Shown here one piece after another: positions 12,119-23,215 of a stretch of 49,671 nt of DNA. The DNA is from Lingula anatina (Eukaryota; Brachiopoda; Lingulata; Lingulida; Lingulidae): NCBI RefSeq assembly GCF_001039355.2, contig NW_019775431.1, positions 237,657-287,327 on the forward strand, in the 5' to 3' direction. Both the position numbers and the translations under genes were made by a program. Numbering within the stretch: the stretch's first letter is position 1; every line of letters starts with the position of its first letter. A model generated the notes under the pieces. It saw only the letters and a list, made by a program, of their open reading frames with translations, did no database searches and was not told the origin of the DNA.

Positions 12119-12750
12119 GCACATGCAGGGGTGGGGATGGGGCAGTGGAGGAGGATCCAACAAAGATAATTTGGAAGACTGTCAGAAGATATCTTTGGAT
12201 CCGCCCGACTCTTGCTGACTCAGGCCTACCCAACTACCAGACTCGGCACCGAACGATCCTGAATTCACCGGTAGATCGGACCACACTACCCGTTTTCAAG
12301 GTGTGTCAGATCGCATTTCACAGTATCATACCCCGAACAAATTTTGAGTGGTGATGCAATACTTTTCAACCTGCCTAAACATCACATTTAACTAAATGCA
12401 GACATATTGACTTGTGTGTATGGGCATGAGAAGTTAAAATGGCTTAAAGGACAATAGACCCACAAAAATCCATTTCTCGAATTTTAAATATTCAGCACTC
12501 AATCTATACACTAGAGGTATGTTTTAATCGATCCCCGCCATTAAAAAATTATAAAAACAATCTTTTAGTCGAAAAAAAAAGCGTTTTAGTAAACCTCACC
12601 TCAATATGCATAAATGAAGCAACAGATCTGGGTCACGTGGTACTGTGACGACAATGAGGATAAAGGTCTATGAGACTTAACTGAGCTGCATGGTGCATAC
12701 AGACAATAGTTTAAGAAAGTTGTGTTGAACGGAATTGAGCAATTTTCCTT

Positions 12751-12880
12751 ATGCCTCATTGTGTTGCCGTGGGATTCACCAAAATTGCAGCACTCCTTGA
12801 CAATCTTTCTTTGTCTGTGACGGTCTTCCGTGACTTACTTACTAGACAATACAATAGTTGCGCTGCTCGCGATCTCGGTC
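12751..12880 (+). pseudogene. possible degenerate THAP-type zinc finger start
   Basis: A frame opens with MPHCVAVGFTK, which resembles the start of THAP domains (M-P-x-C-x-A-x-G-C-T/S-N). The second metal-binding cysteine position is F here. The downstream F-x-L-P-like segment appears only after a frameshift. THAP domains occur in host transcription factors and in P-element-type transposases; either origin is possible. With one ligand missing and a shifted frame, I call it a remnant at best. Confidence 0.25.
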
Positions 12881-12960
12881 ACCTCAGGTGTTTTAGATCA
12901 TATCAAAAGCTGCTAGTCTTTTATCAGTTGGCAAGCTTGCTAATTGCTGATGCATTTTAA

Positions 12961-15239
12961 ATGCATTGCAGTTGACCAAGAGCTCGTTAACAATAAAACC
13001 TGTTAATTATGCACTGTTGCAATTCCCAAGCCAGGTAATAACAGGTATCAAACTCGTCTTGGTGGGCTTTCATATTTTTCAATATATCTCATTTATTTCA
13101 TGGGGTTATTTTATTGGTATTTGTAAATGACGTAAAATATCAATATTTAAACGATTAAGATCAAACACGGTCGCGAACATTAATAACAGAAATTCCTCTC
13201 AGGGTATCTTGAAGCATGCGTATGCCCAGGCATTACTTCCTTGGAAGAAAACGTGTTGAGGAAAAACAGGAAGAAGAGCGTTATATTAAAGAAAAACTGG
13301 GAACTGCTGTAATAAAATGGTTCGTAATCCTAATACAGTTATGCTTTGAGGATTTGTTTCTGAAGGTTATTTCTTCTGAAATATTAAATAATTTAAAAGG
13401 TTTATCATTTTATAACTTGAAACGCAAGTTCTGCGTCTGTACGCAAAACTTTTTGCAGATTTGTAAGCTTTGTCAAACCCAAAAACATGTAGCAGATCAA
13501 GGTAAAAGAGCATTGTTTGCTACTGGTAGCATGGAAAAATCATTAATTTAATGTGTTTACTAAATGTGCAGTTTTACGTACGTTAGTATATTTTAAATTA
13601 TGCATGGAGATTTAACCTGGTAAGGGATATAAGAAAGCCACAAACGGATTTTTTAAAAAGAATGTTGGGTGTAAAAAAAGAGCACTACTGATAACTTAGT
13701 TTATTGTATATAACTTAGTATATTATGAAAAGCGGGAGATACCCAATTCTTTTAAGTATGAAGCTACAATGTTTTTTAAATATATTGATTTAAATCCCCT
13801 CTTCGAAAAATTGTATTATAAAACCGTGCTATAAAGATCTACTGAAGAAAAAATTTGCTTGGCTAAAATTAAGTACGGAATGAACTGGAGACCCTTGGCT
13901 TGTCAATAAGTTTTCACGAAAATATGTCAGATAACTTTATACTGTCCTTGAAAGAGTAAAGATTGAAAGATGATTTTAGACAAATAGACAAACTTTGACG
14001 GGGAAAATATCCACAAAGAGTAAAGGGCTATTGCGCCAACATCTTGTTGAAATTTTTACACTGCAATTCTATTTAAATAAGCTAAGGAACTAATTGCCAA
14101 ATTAAGACTTTCATCACATAACAGGGGCGTAACCAGACCTGCAAAAGTTGTACACACAGATTAAAGATTAAAATTACAAGTACGTACAGCAAAATGTAGA
14201 CTAACGCAAAACATGAAGGACAGCGTAATCCCAGCAAATGTACCTCATATAGTAGCTTAATTTCCATTAATAAAAAAATCATCATTTAAGTCAAAAAATA
14301 TTCTCGCGATTTAATAAATATTCTAATTTACCCAGAACGGTTATTTATTTAAAAGGAGGCTAACTGAAATATAGTTTTATTATTTGTTTGTGAAAATTGC
14401 TCATGTCACGCTGTTAGTTTGGAGGTCTAAGATGGATCAAGTCCATGTTAAAATTCCTATGAAGCTGTGCAGGAAAATTTCTTCCTTTGTTTCTCTAGCT
14501 CCTCGATAAACCTGGTGTTCAGATTTTATCTAGTACCCCCAGGTCTGCGGGAGCTGCTCTTTGAAACTAACGCACAGGTAGATTTTTACCTGAGATAAAT
14601 ATCGCCAGCGAGGGTGCGTTCGATACTCGCTACAGGAGAATTGAATGCCATTTAACCCTCTAATTAAGAGGTAAAGGAAGTTCCAGTTAGATGGATGGTT
14701 AAGATAGGACTTGTAAAGGTAACGGGCATTGTTTACCTCAGTTTAATAAAAGTATGCAAGACGGAGTGTCAGCGGTTTAATAAAATTAATTGAATTTCAC
14801 AAATAACATGGACCTCATATGCAATAATCAACAGTACCTTTAAATCATCCAAATGCAGTGTTTTATACAACTTGGGATAACCATAATTAAATGCTTGTTA
14901 AAGAATTGACTAGACGGGAAATTGTTTTACACAGCTTCACGAGGATTTAGACCCCTCGGGTAAGAGATTTGAATGAGTATAAACTTTTATCAGAAGCCAG
15001 AGAAGTCATCTTACAGGTAGACAATGCAGCTCAGTTTGACAGCTAAGCACGCTCTGTTCTCCAGTGGCTCGATTGTCATCATCGGACCACATGACCACGT
15101 AGCTCATTAACTCCCAGGCCGAGCAAATAGGACGTTTTTTAAAGCCAAATATTTACAAAATGAGCCTTTAATTTGTGTATTTGGATAAAGATATCGTTAG
15201 TAGGGTATGTTTTCTGAAGAATATGTTCCGTTCAGGCCA
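12961..15239. other. non-coding stretch, nothing recognised
   Basis: About 2.3 kb with only short open frames. One at 13216-13551 begins with a lysine- and glutamate-rich stretch but resembles no family I know. No repeat pairs with the rest of the window were noticed. Confidence 0.55.
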
Positions 15240-16338
15240 TTCTGACGGCAAGACGCAAATCCTTTAAACAGCTACATTATGCCCACCAGGGAGTGGAGAA
15301 GTGTAAGCTACGTGCAAAATCGTCTGTATTCTGGCCTGGCATGAATGATGATATTGACCACACAGCTGGACTGTGTCCACCTTGCCAGAAACAGAAAACT
15401 GCCAACAGTATACGTAAGGAACCCTTTTTGCCAGCAGATGTACCTCCCCGCGCATGGCACACTTGCAGATTTGTTCTATTGGAGACAAACTGGCTACTTA
15501 TTAGTTGCTGACCAGTACAGCAAATATCCTTTAGTGCGAAAACTTACAAGTACATCATCAGGCAGTGTAATTGCACACTGAAAGAGCATATTTGAGGAGC
15601 ATGGCATCCCTGAGATTCTTAAAACTCACAATGGACCTCAGTTTTCTTCAGAAGAATTCAAAACCTTCACAAACACTTGGGGATTTACGCACATTACATC
15701 TTCACCTATGTATCCGCATAGAACGAATGGTACAGACTGTTAGAAGTCTATTTCAGAAAGCATGGGAATCAAATTCAGATCCCCACCTATCCATGTTATG
15801 TCTTCGCACAACACCCATTGATCACAACCTACCAGCACCTTGTGAGTTATTGAATAACCGGAAGTATAAAACAAATATTCCCGCTGGACAGTCACAGGTG
15901 AACTCCGACTACAATGTAGCATTACAGAAGAGACAGAACGCGAGTAAAACACACTATGATCAGCATGTCAAACCACTTGCACTTTTACGTGAGGGAGAAT
16001 TTGTTCACATGTATGACACCCAGAATAATACATGGCAACATGCCAAGGTTACAAATGTATCAGACAAACCCAAATCTTATTATGTGGAATACAATGGTGA
16101 AATTTACCGACGCAACAGGAAACACACCCATAAGACAAAAGAACATTTTGATTTCAGAAACAATGAGATTGAGGAAACTGATAAACCTCTTGGTGACATA
16201 ACAAACATAGAGACTGTTACAAAATGGGAAGCACCTCAATCTCAACCCTCACGCAGATCAAGCAGGAACATTAAACCTTCAGAGAGACTGAACTTAAAAA
16301 TTAATACAGTAATAATGACTGCATCAAGTCAGTTGTGA
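15240..16338 (+). pseudogene. broken Ty3/Gypsy integrase (3' end of pol)
   Basis: 5'-truncated and frameshifted remains of a Gypsy integrase. In order there are an HHCC-type zinc-binding end (LHYAHQGVEKCKLRA, then CPPCQKQK), the core (QYSKYPLVRKL, then EEHGIPEIL and NGPQFSSEEF in shifted frames), and a C-terminal part open from 15571 to 16338 (KTHYDQHVKPL, REGEFVHMYD, RRNRKHTHK, RRSSRNIKPSERL). At least two frameshifts and a stop codon interrupt the N-terminal half. RT, RNase H and everything upstream are absent. A polypurine tract and an LTR-like start follow at 16560-16575, the expected Gypsy layout. It cannot encode a working enzyme. Confidence 0.85.
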
Positions 16339-16559
16339 AGATATCACAAATCGACTGTAATTTGTATAAGCTTAATCATAATTGTTTCATTTATGAACTC
16401 TGGACTTGAGATTCTGTTGACTTTTGTGTTAAAAAAAAAAAACATTTACATGTGTCTATGAACCGTGAACATTGCATGTCTTGGAGACAAAGACAACATG
16501 GACAGTGAACTGATTATGTATATTAGCAACTTAAAAATGTTTCAAAGATTTTTTTAATT

Positions 16560-16975
16560 AAAAAAAGGGAGATGTTGTATATTGTAAAGTTAATTAACAT
16601 AATTAACATACCGTCCTAATATTATGTATGTGTGCATTTATTCCATCTACCATAAGAAGATTAGATGCAATTATAACGACAGAAAATACAATAGAGGGAG
16701 TGTGATAATTATAGGGTCGCTAAACGATTTTTGACGGAATATAGTGACTAGCCTTATCCCCTGGTCGCCTGGGTAGGCACTCCCCCTTAAAAGTACTTAT
16801 GTAAACAAACGGTCTCCCGTAGCGAACTATCAACAGCTTCGCACGTGCAGCGCATTATATTTGTAGTGACACTATATAGCTAACTGCAGTTGAACTTGTG
16901 AAAGCAATTATTTGATTCATTCTGCTGTGTCGGACGTTGTGGACCAGTCCAGTGGTTCATTCACTTATTCTTTTC
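16560..16975 (+). mobile_element. polypurine tract plus putative Gypsy LTR
   Basis: An A/G tract (aaaaaaagggaga) ends where TGTTGTATATTG begins at about 16574, the usual junction between the plus-strand primer and an LTR. The sequence that follows is the first part of the repeated block L. The LTR end is not certain. A possible junction is near 16980, where ctttt-cttaag is followed by attggtgacgcag, which resembles the primer-site region seen after Gypsy LTRs. Confidence 0.5.
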
Positions 16976-17205
16976 TTAAGATTGGTGACGCAGATTTTGA
17001 GTGCTTAATTATTTAACCTCCTTTTAACAAGAGAAAGGGGAAGGGAAAGAAACAGAGATGTCAAATGAATTGGGTAGAATGAGTACTACAATACATTAAC
17101 TAAAGGGGCTCGCGGTGAAAAAAAGACTGTTTTGCACCAAGGTGATGGCCCATAACAGGAGAGATTATACTTTAAATATAGACTCATTGTTGTATGGTTT
17201 ATATT
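16620..17205 (+). repeat. repeat block L, left copy
   Basis: Nearly the same sequence recurs reversed at 24770-25996 (interrupted by a MITE) and forward at 27986-28605. Landmarks in all three are aaaatacaatagagggagtg, ggtctcccgtagcgaacta or close variants, taactgcagtt (two copies), ctgctgtgtcgga, gattttgagtgcttaat, and the gactcgcggtgg-type end. Non-coding. Confidence 0.85.
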
Positions 17206-17533
17206 TTTTGATTTGATTTGATTTGAATGACTTTATTGGGTACAAGATTATAAACAAGAATTTAAAAAGAGCATAATAAAACAACTTACAACTAATAGTA
17301 CGACGTCACTTTAAAATAATGCAAAAATAAGATTGTACCCAAAAGGGTTTGCCTAAAGGGTCAATGACCCATGAATGGACACCCCCCAATGAAATACAAA
17401 TGATAAAAAATAAAAACGACAATATGTACATCTAAAAACGACAATGTGTACATCTGCAACGACCCACCCAAGTGCAAACGTTCTCGGGGTCAAAGAGCTC
17501 CACCAGAAGAGTACCATAGTGCTCTCTGACGGA

Positions 17534-19639
17534 TCATCTAAACATTGATCTGCCAACCCCTGAACGTGTGCAAATGGGAAGGGCGTTCCAGATGGGAACA
17601 ACGCGATTGAAAAAAGACCGGCTAAACGTTTCGGTTCTACAGAAGTTGGCACTGTGGATGATAAAATGATCTCCCCTTCTTTCTCTAAAATACAAATACT
17701 TCGTATGATCAAGGTCAGCCCTGCCAATAAAACAACTATGCAGGAAGGTAACGTCTGAAATTTCTCTTCTATAAGCTAAAGGCAGCAAGTTTAAAGCAAC
17801 CAGTCTGTCTTTATAATTCATTTGGTTACCCAGAATATGTCTTGTGGCAGTTCGCTGCACCCTTTCTAGTTTTATTAAATTTTCTTTTGTAATGTGATCC
17901 CAAGATACAGAATTAAACTCAAGCTTTGAACGTACTAACGAATCAAAAAGAGGCTGCATTAACCTTGGGTTCCTATTTCTGTCAAACACTCGCCTAATAG
18001 TTGCCCATGTCTGATTTGCACTCTTAACAAAGTTATTTATATGTGAATTTAAAGTCAACTCACTGCTAACGGTAACTCCTAAATCCCTTACGTCATGTAC
18101 CTTTATCAATACATGTCCAAAGATGTTATAATAAAATACAGTTGGATTGACCTTCCGCGTGACACTTAACAGCATACATTTTTTTGCATTCAATTTCATT
18201 CCCCACCTATTACACCACTCTACTACCCTCTCAAGATCCTCCTGGAGGGCCAAACAATCAGCCAAATAACTAATTAATCTATGCATTTTTGAGTCATCAG
18301 CAAAAAGAGACATAGTTGTGAACCGGTCAACAACCTCAGGTAAGTCATTGACATAGAGTAAAAACATCAGTGGCCCCAAGATTGATCCTTGTGGAACTCC
18401 AGATGTTACATCACTAGTATATGAGTTTTCACCATTTAAGCATACTGTTTGCTGTCTTCCGGTTAGATATCCGCTAAACCAGTTTAATAATCTACCATTT
18501 ATCCCAAAACTACGCAATTTATGAACCAAAAGTTGATGAGGCACGACGTCGAACGCCTTACTAAAATCTAGATAAATGACATCAATCTGCTCTCCTCTAT
18601 CCAAATTCTCCCCTATTGAATGTAATGCTTCTACTACTTGGGTACTAGTTGAACGTTGTGCACGAAAACCATGATGAGCATCATTAAGTTTAGGTAGGAT
18701 TAGTTCGGTCAGTTTAGTGTGGATCAGTCTCTCCATAACCTTGGAAATAGTACATAACAAAGATACTGGCCTGTAGTTTTCAACCTTACTCTTGTTACCC
18801 TTTTTGATCACAGGCGTGACATTTGCCAACTTCCAAATATTAGGCAGCTCACCAGTCAACATACTGCAATTAAGTAAAAACGCACAAGAGTCACTTAATG
18901 ATGCTGCAAATTCCTTCAATAGTTTTGGCGGAATTCCATCAGGACCGTTAACTTTGTTTACATCAAGACCTGAAAGACAATTTAACACCTCTTCGGTCGT
19001 AAATTCAAAACATTCTAACGTAGGTTCGACCACCATGTCAATATCTGGTAAAACTATATTGTCATTAGAAAAAACGGCAGTAAAGTAATCATTAAACAAT
19101 TTGGCTTTATCACCGCAATCAACCCCCTTCACACCATTGTAACTGATAGATTTCGGTATCCTATCAGCATTTACTTTATTGTGGTAAAACGACCAAAAGC
19201 GCTTCGGATTGGACCTCGACTCCCTACCTAGTGCTTCGATATATGTTTTGTAACCAGCACGTGACTTATCCCTCAACCTATTTCTCAAAGTTCTATACTT
19301 ATTCCAAGATGTTACTTTACCATCCCTTCTAGCTTTACGCAACGCTGACTTCACTCTATTTGACAAATGCTTTAGCTCTCTCGTAACCCACCAAGGCCTA
19401 CTTGAGACCTTTAACATGCGCTTAGGTACAAAGCAGTCTATTCCCTCATTTACCACATACAGCCAATCATTCCACACATGTTCAACATCATTGTTGGCAT
19501 TACGTGCCCTAAAATCAGAACCAAGACCAAGCCTCTCACAAAGGAAATTCCTCAACCCTTGTATATCCGCATGCTTCCAATCTAAAATTGACCTCGACTT
19601 CTGATTCACCCTACTCACATTCATTTCAAACATAAACAT
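17534..19639 (-). pseudogene. LINE ORF2 part 2: reverse transcriptase
   Basis: A long frame of about 700 residues. It carries linker sequence after the endonuclease, then RT blocks including NYRPVSLLCTISKVMERL, GFRAQRSTSTQ, YLDFSKAFDVVPH, SGVPQGSILGPLMFLLYVND, and the catalytic SLFADDSKMH (FADD codons at 18293-18304, reverse strand). Downstream are the thumb-type LERVQRTATRHILG and the FFNRVVPIWNALP segment typical of this class. The RT domain itself looks intact. It is shifted one frame from the endonuclease at about 19630, and the C-terminus is cut by a stop at 17534. Confidence 0.9.
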
Positions 19640-20339
19640 AATGATCCGAGCAATAACCGTCAGGCCTGACCTCTAAATCACAGATTTGTTCAGGTCTATT
19701 TGACAAAACCAGATCAAGGATATTCCCTGACCTATGCGTAGGCTCATGTACCATCTGCGTCAGTGTAAAATCAAACAATAGATCACAGAACTCTTGTGCT
19801 ACATCGTATACTGATTGACATGAAATGATTGACCAGTCAATACTTGGAAAGTTAAAATCACCCATAACGCATAAATCAGTAAAGGTTCTCTCGCAGTTTT
19901 CCAAAATAGTTCTGAATTGACTAATAAATCCACGAGTTGATACAGCGTCATAAGCAGGAGGTCGGTAACACACTACTATACCATGTTTTTGGTTACCGTA
20001 TCCCATTACCTCGACAACAACACATTCGAGACTGTCGAGTTCTAAATCCAATCGTCTCACACCATGAATGTCATTTTTCAAAGCCAATAAAACACCCCCG
20101 CCCCTATCGTCGTTTGGCCTGTCCCTACGAAACAATACGTACCCATCAGGTAAAATTTCACCGTCAGTAATTTGCAAAGTTAACCACGTTTCAGTCACCG
20201 ATACACAGTCAATATCATTACATATCACCATGCCTTGGAGATCAACCAACTTATTTTTAAAATGGCCAACAGTTTTTACGCTACGTGCATTCAGCTGTAA
20301 CATAGAGAGTTTGGAGAAAGATTTGCCGGTCACTTTATC
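19626..20339 (-). pseudogene. LINE ORF2 part 1: APE-type endonuclease
   Basis: Nicks target DNA to prime reverse transcription. Motifs of the AP-endonuclease-like fold appear in order: LQLNARSV, VTETWL, RDRPNDDRGGGVLLA, VCYRPPA, MGDFNFPSIDW and CSDHY. The catalytic N, E, D-N and D-H positions are all present. The frame stops a few codons after SDHYVYV, where a frameshift separates it from the RT. It is in the same frame as ORF1, from which a single TGA at 20340-20342 divides it. Confidence 0.88.
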
Positions 20340-21179
20340 TCATGCATGCCTGTTAGGTTCACCGTGAGTAGTTGTGCCCATCTGTTGTATGTTTCCATGA
20401 AAGTTTTCGCGTGCGACATGATGATTTCTTCCCGCAGAGCGATTTCCTGCGACAACTGGACCTCCCCTATGAATACCTCCACGCCGACCTGAATGAACAG
20501 TAGTCCAGCCAGCGTTGCGGTTACAATCATTAGCGCCTGATCTGAGGTTACTGGACCTATCGTAATGGCGGGCATTCACAATGCGGTTACCAGCAAATAT
20601 CACGTGATCCCGCGCACCAGGAATGCTATTTACAAGGGTCCTCATACTAGTTTCCATATCACGTACATGCTTAGGCTTGTCGTGATTTATTGAGATATTT
20701 GAATAAACACGTGAATCTTTCAAACGGCTTTTTACTTGCATAACACATTTTTTGTCTTCGTTTGTGTGAAAACTGGCGATGACAATACCAGGTCTATCGT
20801 TGTAAGTTGGTTTTCTTTCAGCTTTTGCTATCTGAACTTTGAGCTTAAGGCCCTCTCGTAATAAAGCATTCACCTTACTCACAATGTTTTCATTATCACC
20901 ATAATTAAGATTTCTAATAGCCACATTTCTTGTCAAGTCCTCCGTAGGCACTGTAGTTTGGCGTATGGAAGATAGCCCGTCTGTTACATTATTTAACGAC
21001 GCTTCAAATTCCTCACGTATCCCACGTAATTCCGCCTCCACCTTGCTATCGATAATTGCATTCACCTTCCCTAAAATGCGTTCTTCCAAGCGTTCCTCCA
21101 GCTCAGATATTCGTAGCGTCACTCTAGCCTCTGAGTCCGCTATAGCTTTTAAAATAGCCGAATATCCGCTATCACTCGT
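20340..21179 (-). CDS. LINE ORF1 (coiled coil plus RNA-binding-type domain), 5' end missing
   Basis: An acidic, leucine/glutamate-rich coiled-coil stretch (SELEERLEERILGKVNAII) comes first. A central domain with VAIRNLNYGDNENIVSKVN and PGIVIASFHTNEDKKCVMQ follows, resembling the RRM-like core of LINE ORF1 proteins. The C-terminus is rich in R, G, H and N. No ATG opens the frame. It reads in from the 5' junction, so the start codon was lost by 5' truncation. The product would coat LINE RNA. Confidence 0.7.
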   Translation of the reverse strand, partial: TSDSGYSAILKAIADSEARVTLRISELEERLEERILGKVNAIIDSKVEAELRGIREEFEASLNNVTDGLSSIRQTTVPTEDLTRNVAIRNLNYGDNENIVSKVNALLREGLKLKVQIAKAERKPTYNDRPGIVIASFHTNEDKKCVMQVKSRLKDSRVYSNISINHDKPKHVRDMETSMRTLVNSIPGARDHVIFAGNRIVNARHYDRSSNLRSGANDCNRNAGWTTVHSGRRGGIHRGGPVVAGNRSAGRNHHVARENFHGNIQQMGTTTHGEPNRHA

Positions 21180-21181
21180 CT

Positions 21182-22618
21182 GTTTGTGCTGACTTATATT
21201 TTACTCTCGTTCATTTCTTGGAACTAGTTCCTTGAATGAAATTTTGCGTGTATAAATTTACTCTGTGACATGAATTAATTAATAAAACACGCCTGTTGAA
21301 AAGGAGGCTTTTCATAACTAATACAGGTTCACAGGTAAGTCGTTCAGAAAAGCACCGTTGCCGTTCGTCGCCGCTACCTTTAGGAAAGCGTATCCTCCGC
21401 TTGGATATTTTGCTATCTGACAAATTAGGGCAGATGTCAATTTACGTTTTAGCTTCTAATTCTGAATTTACTAGTATTTCGGGCTAAATTCGATGTCAGA
21501 TTCATAGACATGACGCAAAGCCACCAGAGTGACTGTTTAAATTTCAAAATATTCTATTCCGTTTTCTTCCTGATGTTTTTTTATTATCATTTGTTGCGCC
21601 ATTTGTTGCACACACTGAAGATCTAAGGTAATTATGATACCATCCATTGTTTGATAATCTAAGCTAGCCTTCACGTTTAACTGACAAAATTATTCAGACC
21701 TTTCAACACTATCGGTCTCCTCGAGAATCTCCCCATTTAGTGACATATCTCCTGATTCCCCGATTCAGCATAAACGCCCCCGGATTTAACAGACTAGAAC
21801 GCGTGGCGATAACATGTGTCGCTAGATCTTGTAAACACTCAGCGAAATGCACCTTATGACTATATTCAATGTGTCGTCACCTAATTGCTTTATCGGTTTC
21901 ATGAATTGACGATAGTAAGTGCAGTAAAAAAGGAAGAGGAAATGTGAAGACAAAACAACGTCGGTCTTTGAGTGACCTTCTCCCTAAACACTTTCTATGT
22001 TACTGTCAAAATAAAAAAGGAACGGAGATAGCGATCATTTAAACGCCAAAGGTAAATAGTAACTAATACCGTAATCCTTCTTGTCCATTTATTTCAATCG
22101 TATCAAAACGATGTTCATAATGTCATACTTGCCTAGATTGTGCTTGGATTGATCATCGTCACTGTTTAGCTACTCGCCTATAATGCGTGCTGAACGACAG
22201 ACAACTAATAAATATTATATGTGTTACTGTGCAAATTAACACACTTACTTAAAATACCGGTATAACGAAGTTGGTGATTTAATCCATCCACCATATTTAT
22301 ATTTGTTCTTTTAAAACCAGTGTAAGGTTAACGCCAAATCAAAGCAAGCCTTGCAGACTGGTTTTGTTTAAACTGTCGTATATAAATTAAAGCTAAGTAA
22401 AGCCTGTTTCTACTTCGCAGTGTTCATCCCAGCTATAAAACTTCATGAAGGATAACAAGACTCCGTAGCGAATTAACTTTCACAATGCCCTGTGCTTCAG
22501 GTTTCCAGGAGTCCCGTGTAACACAATAATATCGAAGAGTATGGCCTGAGTAATACATATATGAGGCCGTGAATGAAAGGTTTTACAAATTAGAAATTCA
22601 AGAATTTAAACATGCTAG
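21182..22618 (+). repeat. left arm of the large inverted repeat: blocks M, N, O
   Basis: M (21182-22045) is mirrored at 24768-23795, N (22046-22128) at 23306-23216, and O (22128-22618) at 26575-26071. Examples: gagaatctccccattta, gatatctcctgattccccgat-type and acgttgttttgtcttcc pair between M copies. In N, aatagtaactaataccgtaat pairs. In O, gactccgtagcgaattaac pairs. Divergence is moderate, with many small indels. Only short open frames; non-coding. Confidence 0.85.
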
Positions 22619-23215
22619 GTACATGCACATCACTTAATAAGTCATTTCACAAAAATCGCATCTAATTGTTTAGATTAACCTTTACTTTTATCGATCTCAT
22701 CGCCTTATCTCAAACACCTAAAAGAAATATTAGTGAACATGAGGAAAAGTAACATGTTTACATGCAGGCGAAGGAGTTATACTTCAATATTATCGCGAAC
22801 AATATCAACAGCGACTCAAGACCGTTGCCTGTCTTTCACACTTTTACACAAACAAACGAAGGTTTAATAAAGGGAGTCGCGGCGCGATATCTATCTCTTT
22901 CATTCGAACAAGCAAAGGGCTGACCCGAAGTAAGCTTTCTAAACTAATGTCCTTTTTATTGTATATTGTAATTACTCCACTTGCTCGCCTCCATTGTCTT
23001 GTAAAAGTGACAAAGAATGTGTTGTATTCACACACGAGTTGAAAGAACTTTGCATAACTCCTTTGCCTTGTTGCATAATGTCTTTCTCAAGGTTATAATC
23101 AGTGTGAAGAGGGTGTCTTGCCTCATTTAAAAAGGATGTTGTTCTTCATACTGGTGGTTGCTTCACTTATGCTAATCTATTATGTACAAATATGGTTTTA
23201 ATAAATCGCCAAAAT
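22619..23215. other. centre of the inverted repeat, nothing recognised
   Basis: About 600 bp between the N/O end of the left copy and the N end of the reversed copy. Unpaired as far as I can see. No coding signal. Confidence 0.55.

Larger units (their letters stand above)
9263..12620. other. non-coding stretch with repeat fragments
   Basis: No gene-like reading frame with recognisable sequence was seen. It contains two related G-rich repeat heads (10150 and 11597) and a TG microsatellite, both listed separately. The rest is AT-rich and featureless to my reading. Confidence 0.6.
17213..21181 (-). mobile_element. nearly full-length LINE (jockey/CR1-type non-LTR retrotransposon)
   Basis: Minus-strand order: RNA-binding-type ORF1 (to 20340), APE-type endonuclease (20339-19626), reverse transcriptase (19639-17534), then a 3' end with AATAAA and a short (CAAAT)n-like tail at 17213-17230. 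The tail replaces poly-A, as is common in this class. ORF1 is already open at the 5' junction without an ATG, so the copy is 5'-truncated. It is inserted between blocks L and M of the left repeat arm. The matching site in the right arm (about 24765-24800) is uninterrupted and serves as the empty site. Confidence 0.9.

Noticed and set aside
13216-13551. A 111-codon frame starting with a charged stretch
   Set aside because: No family resemblance, no splice context that joins to anything, and an AT-rich, low-information C-terminal half.
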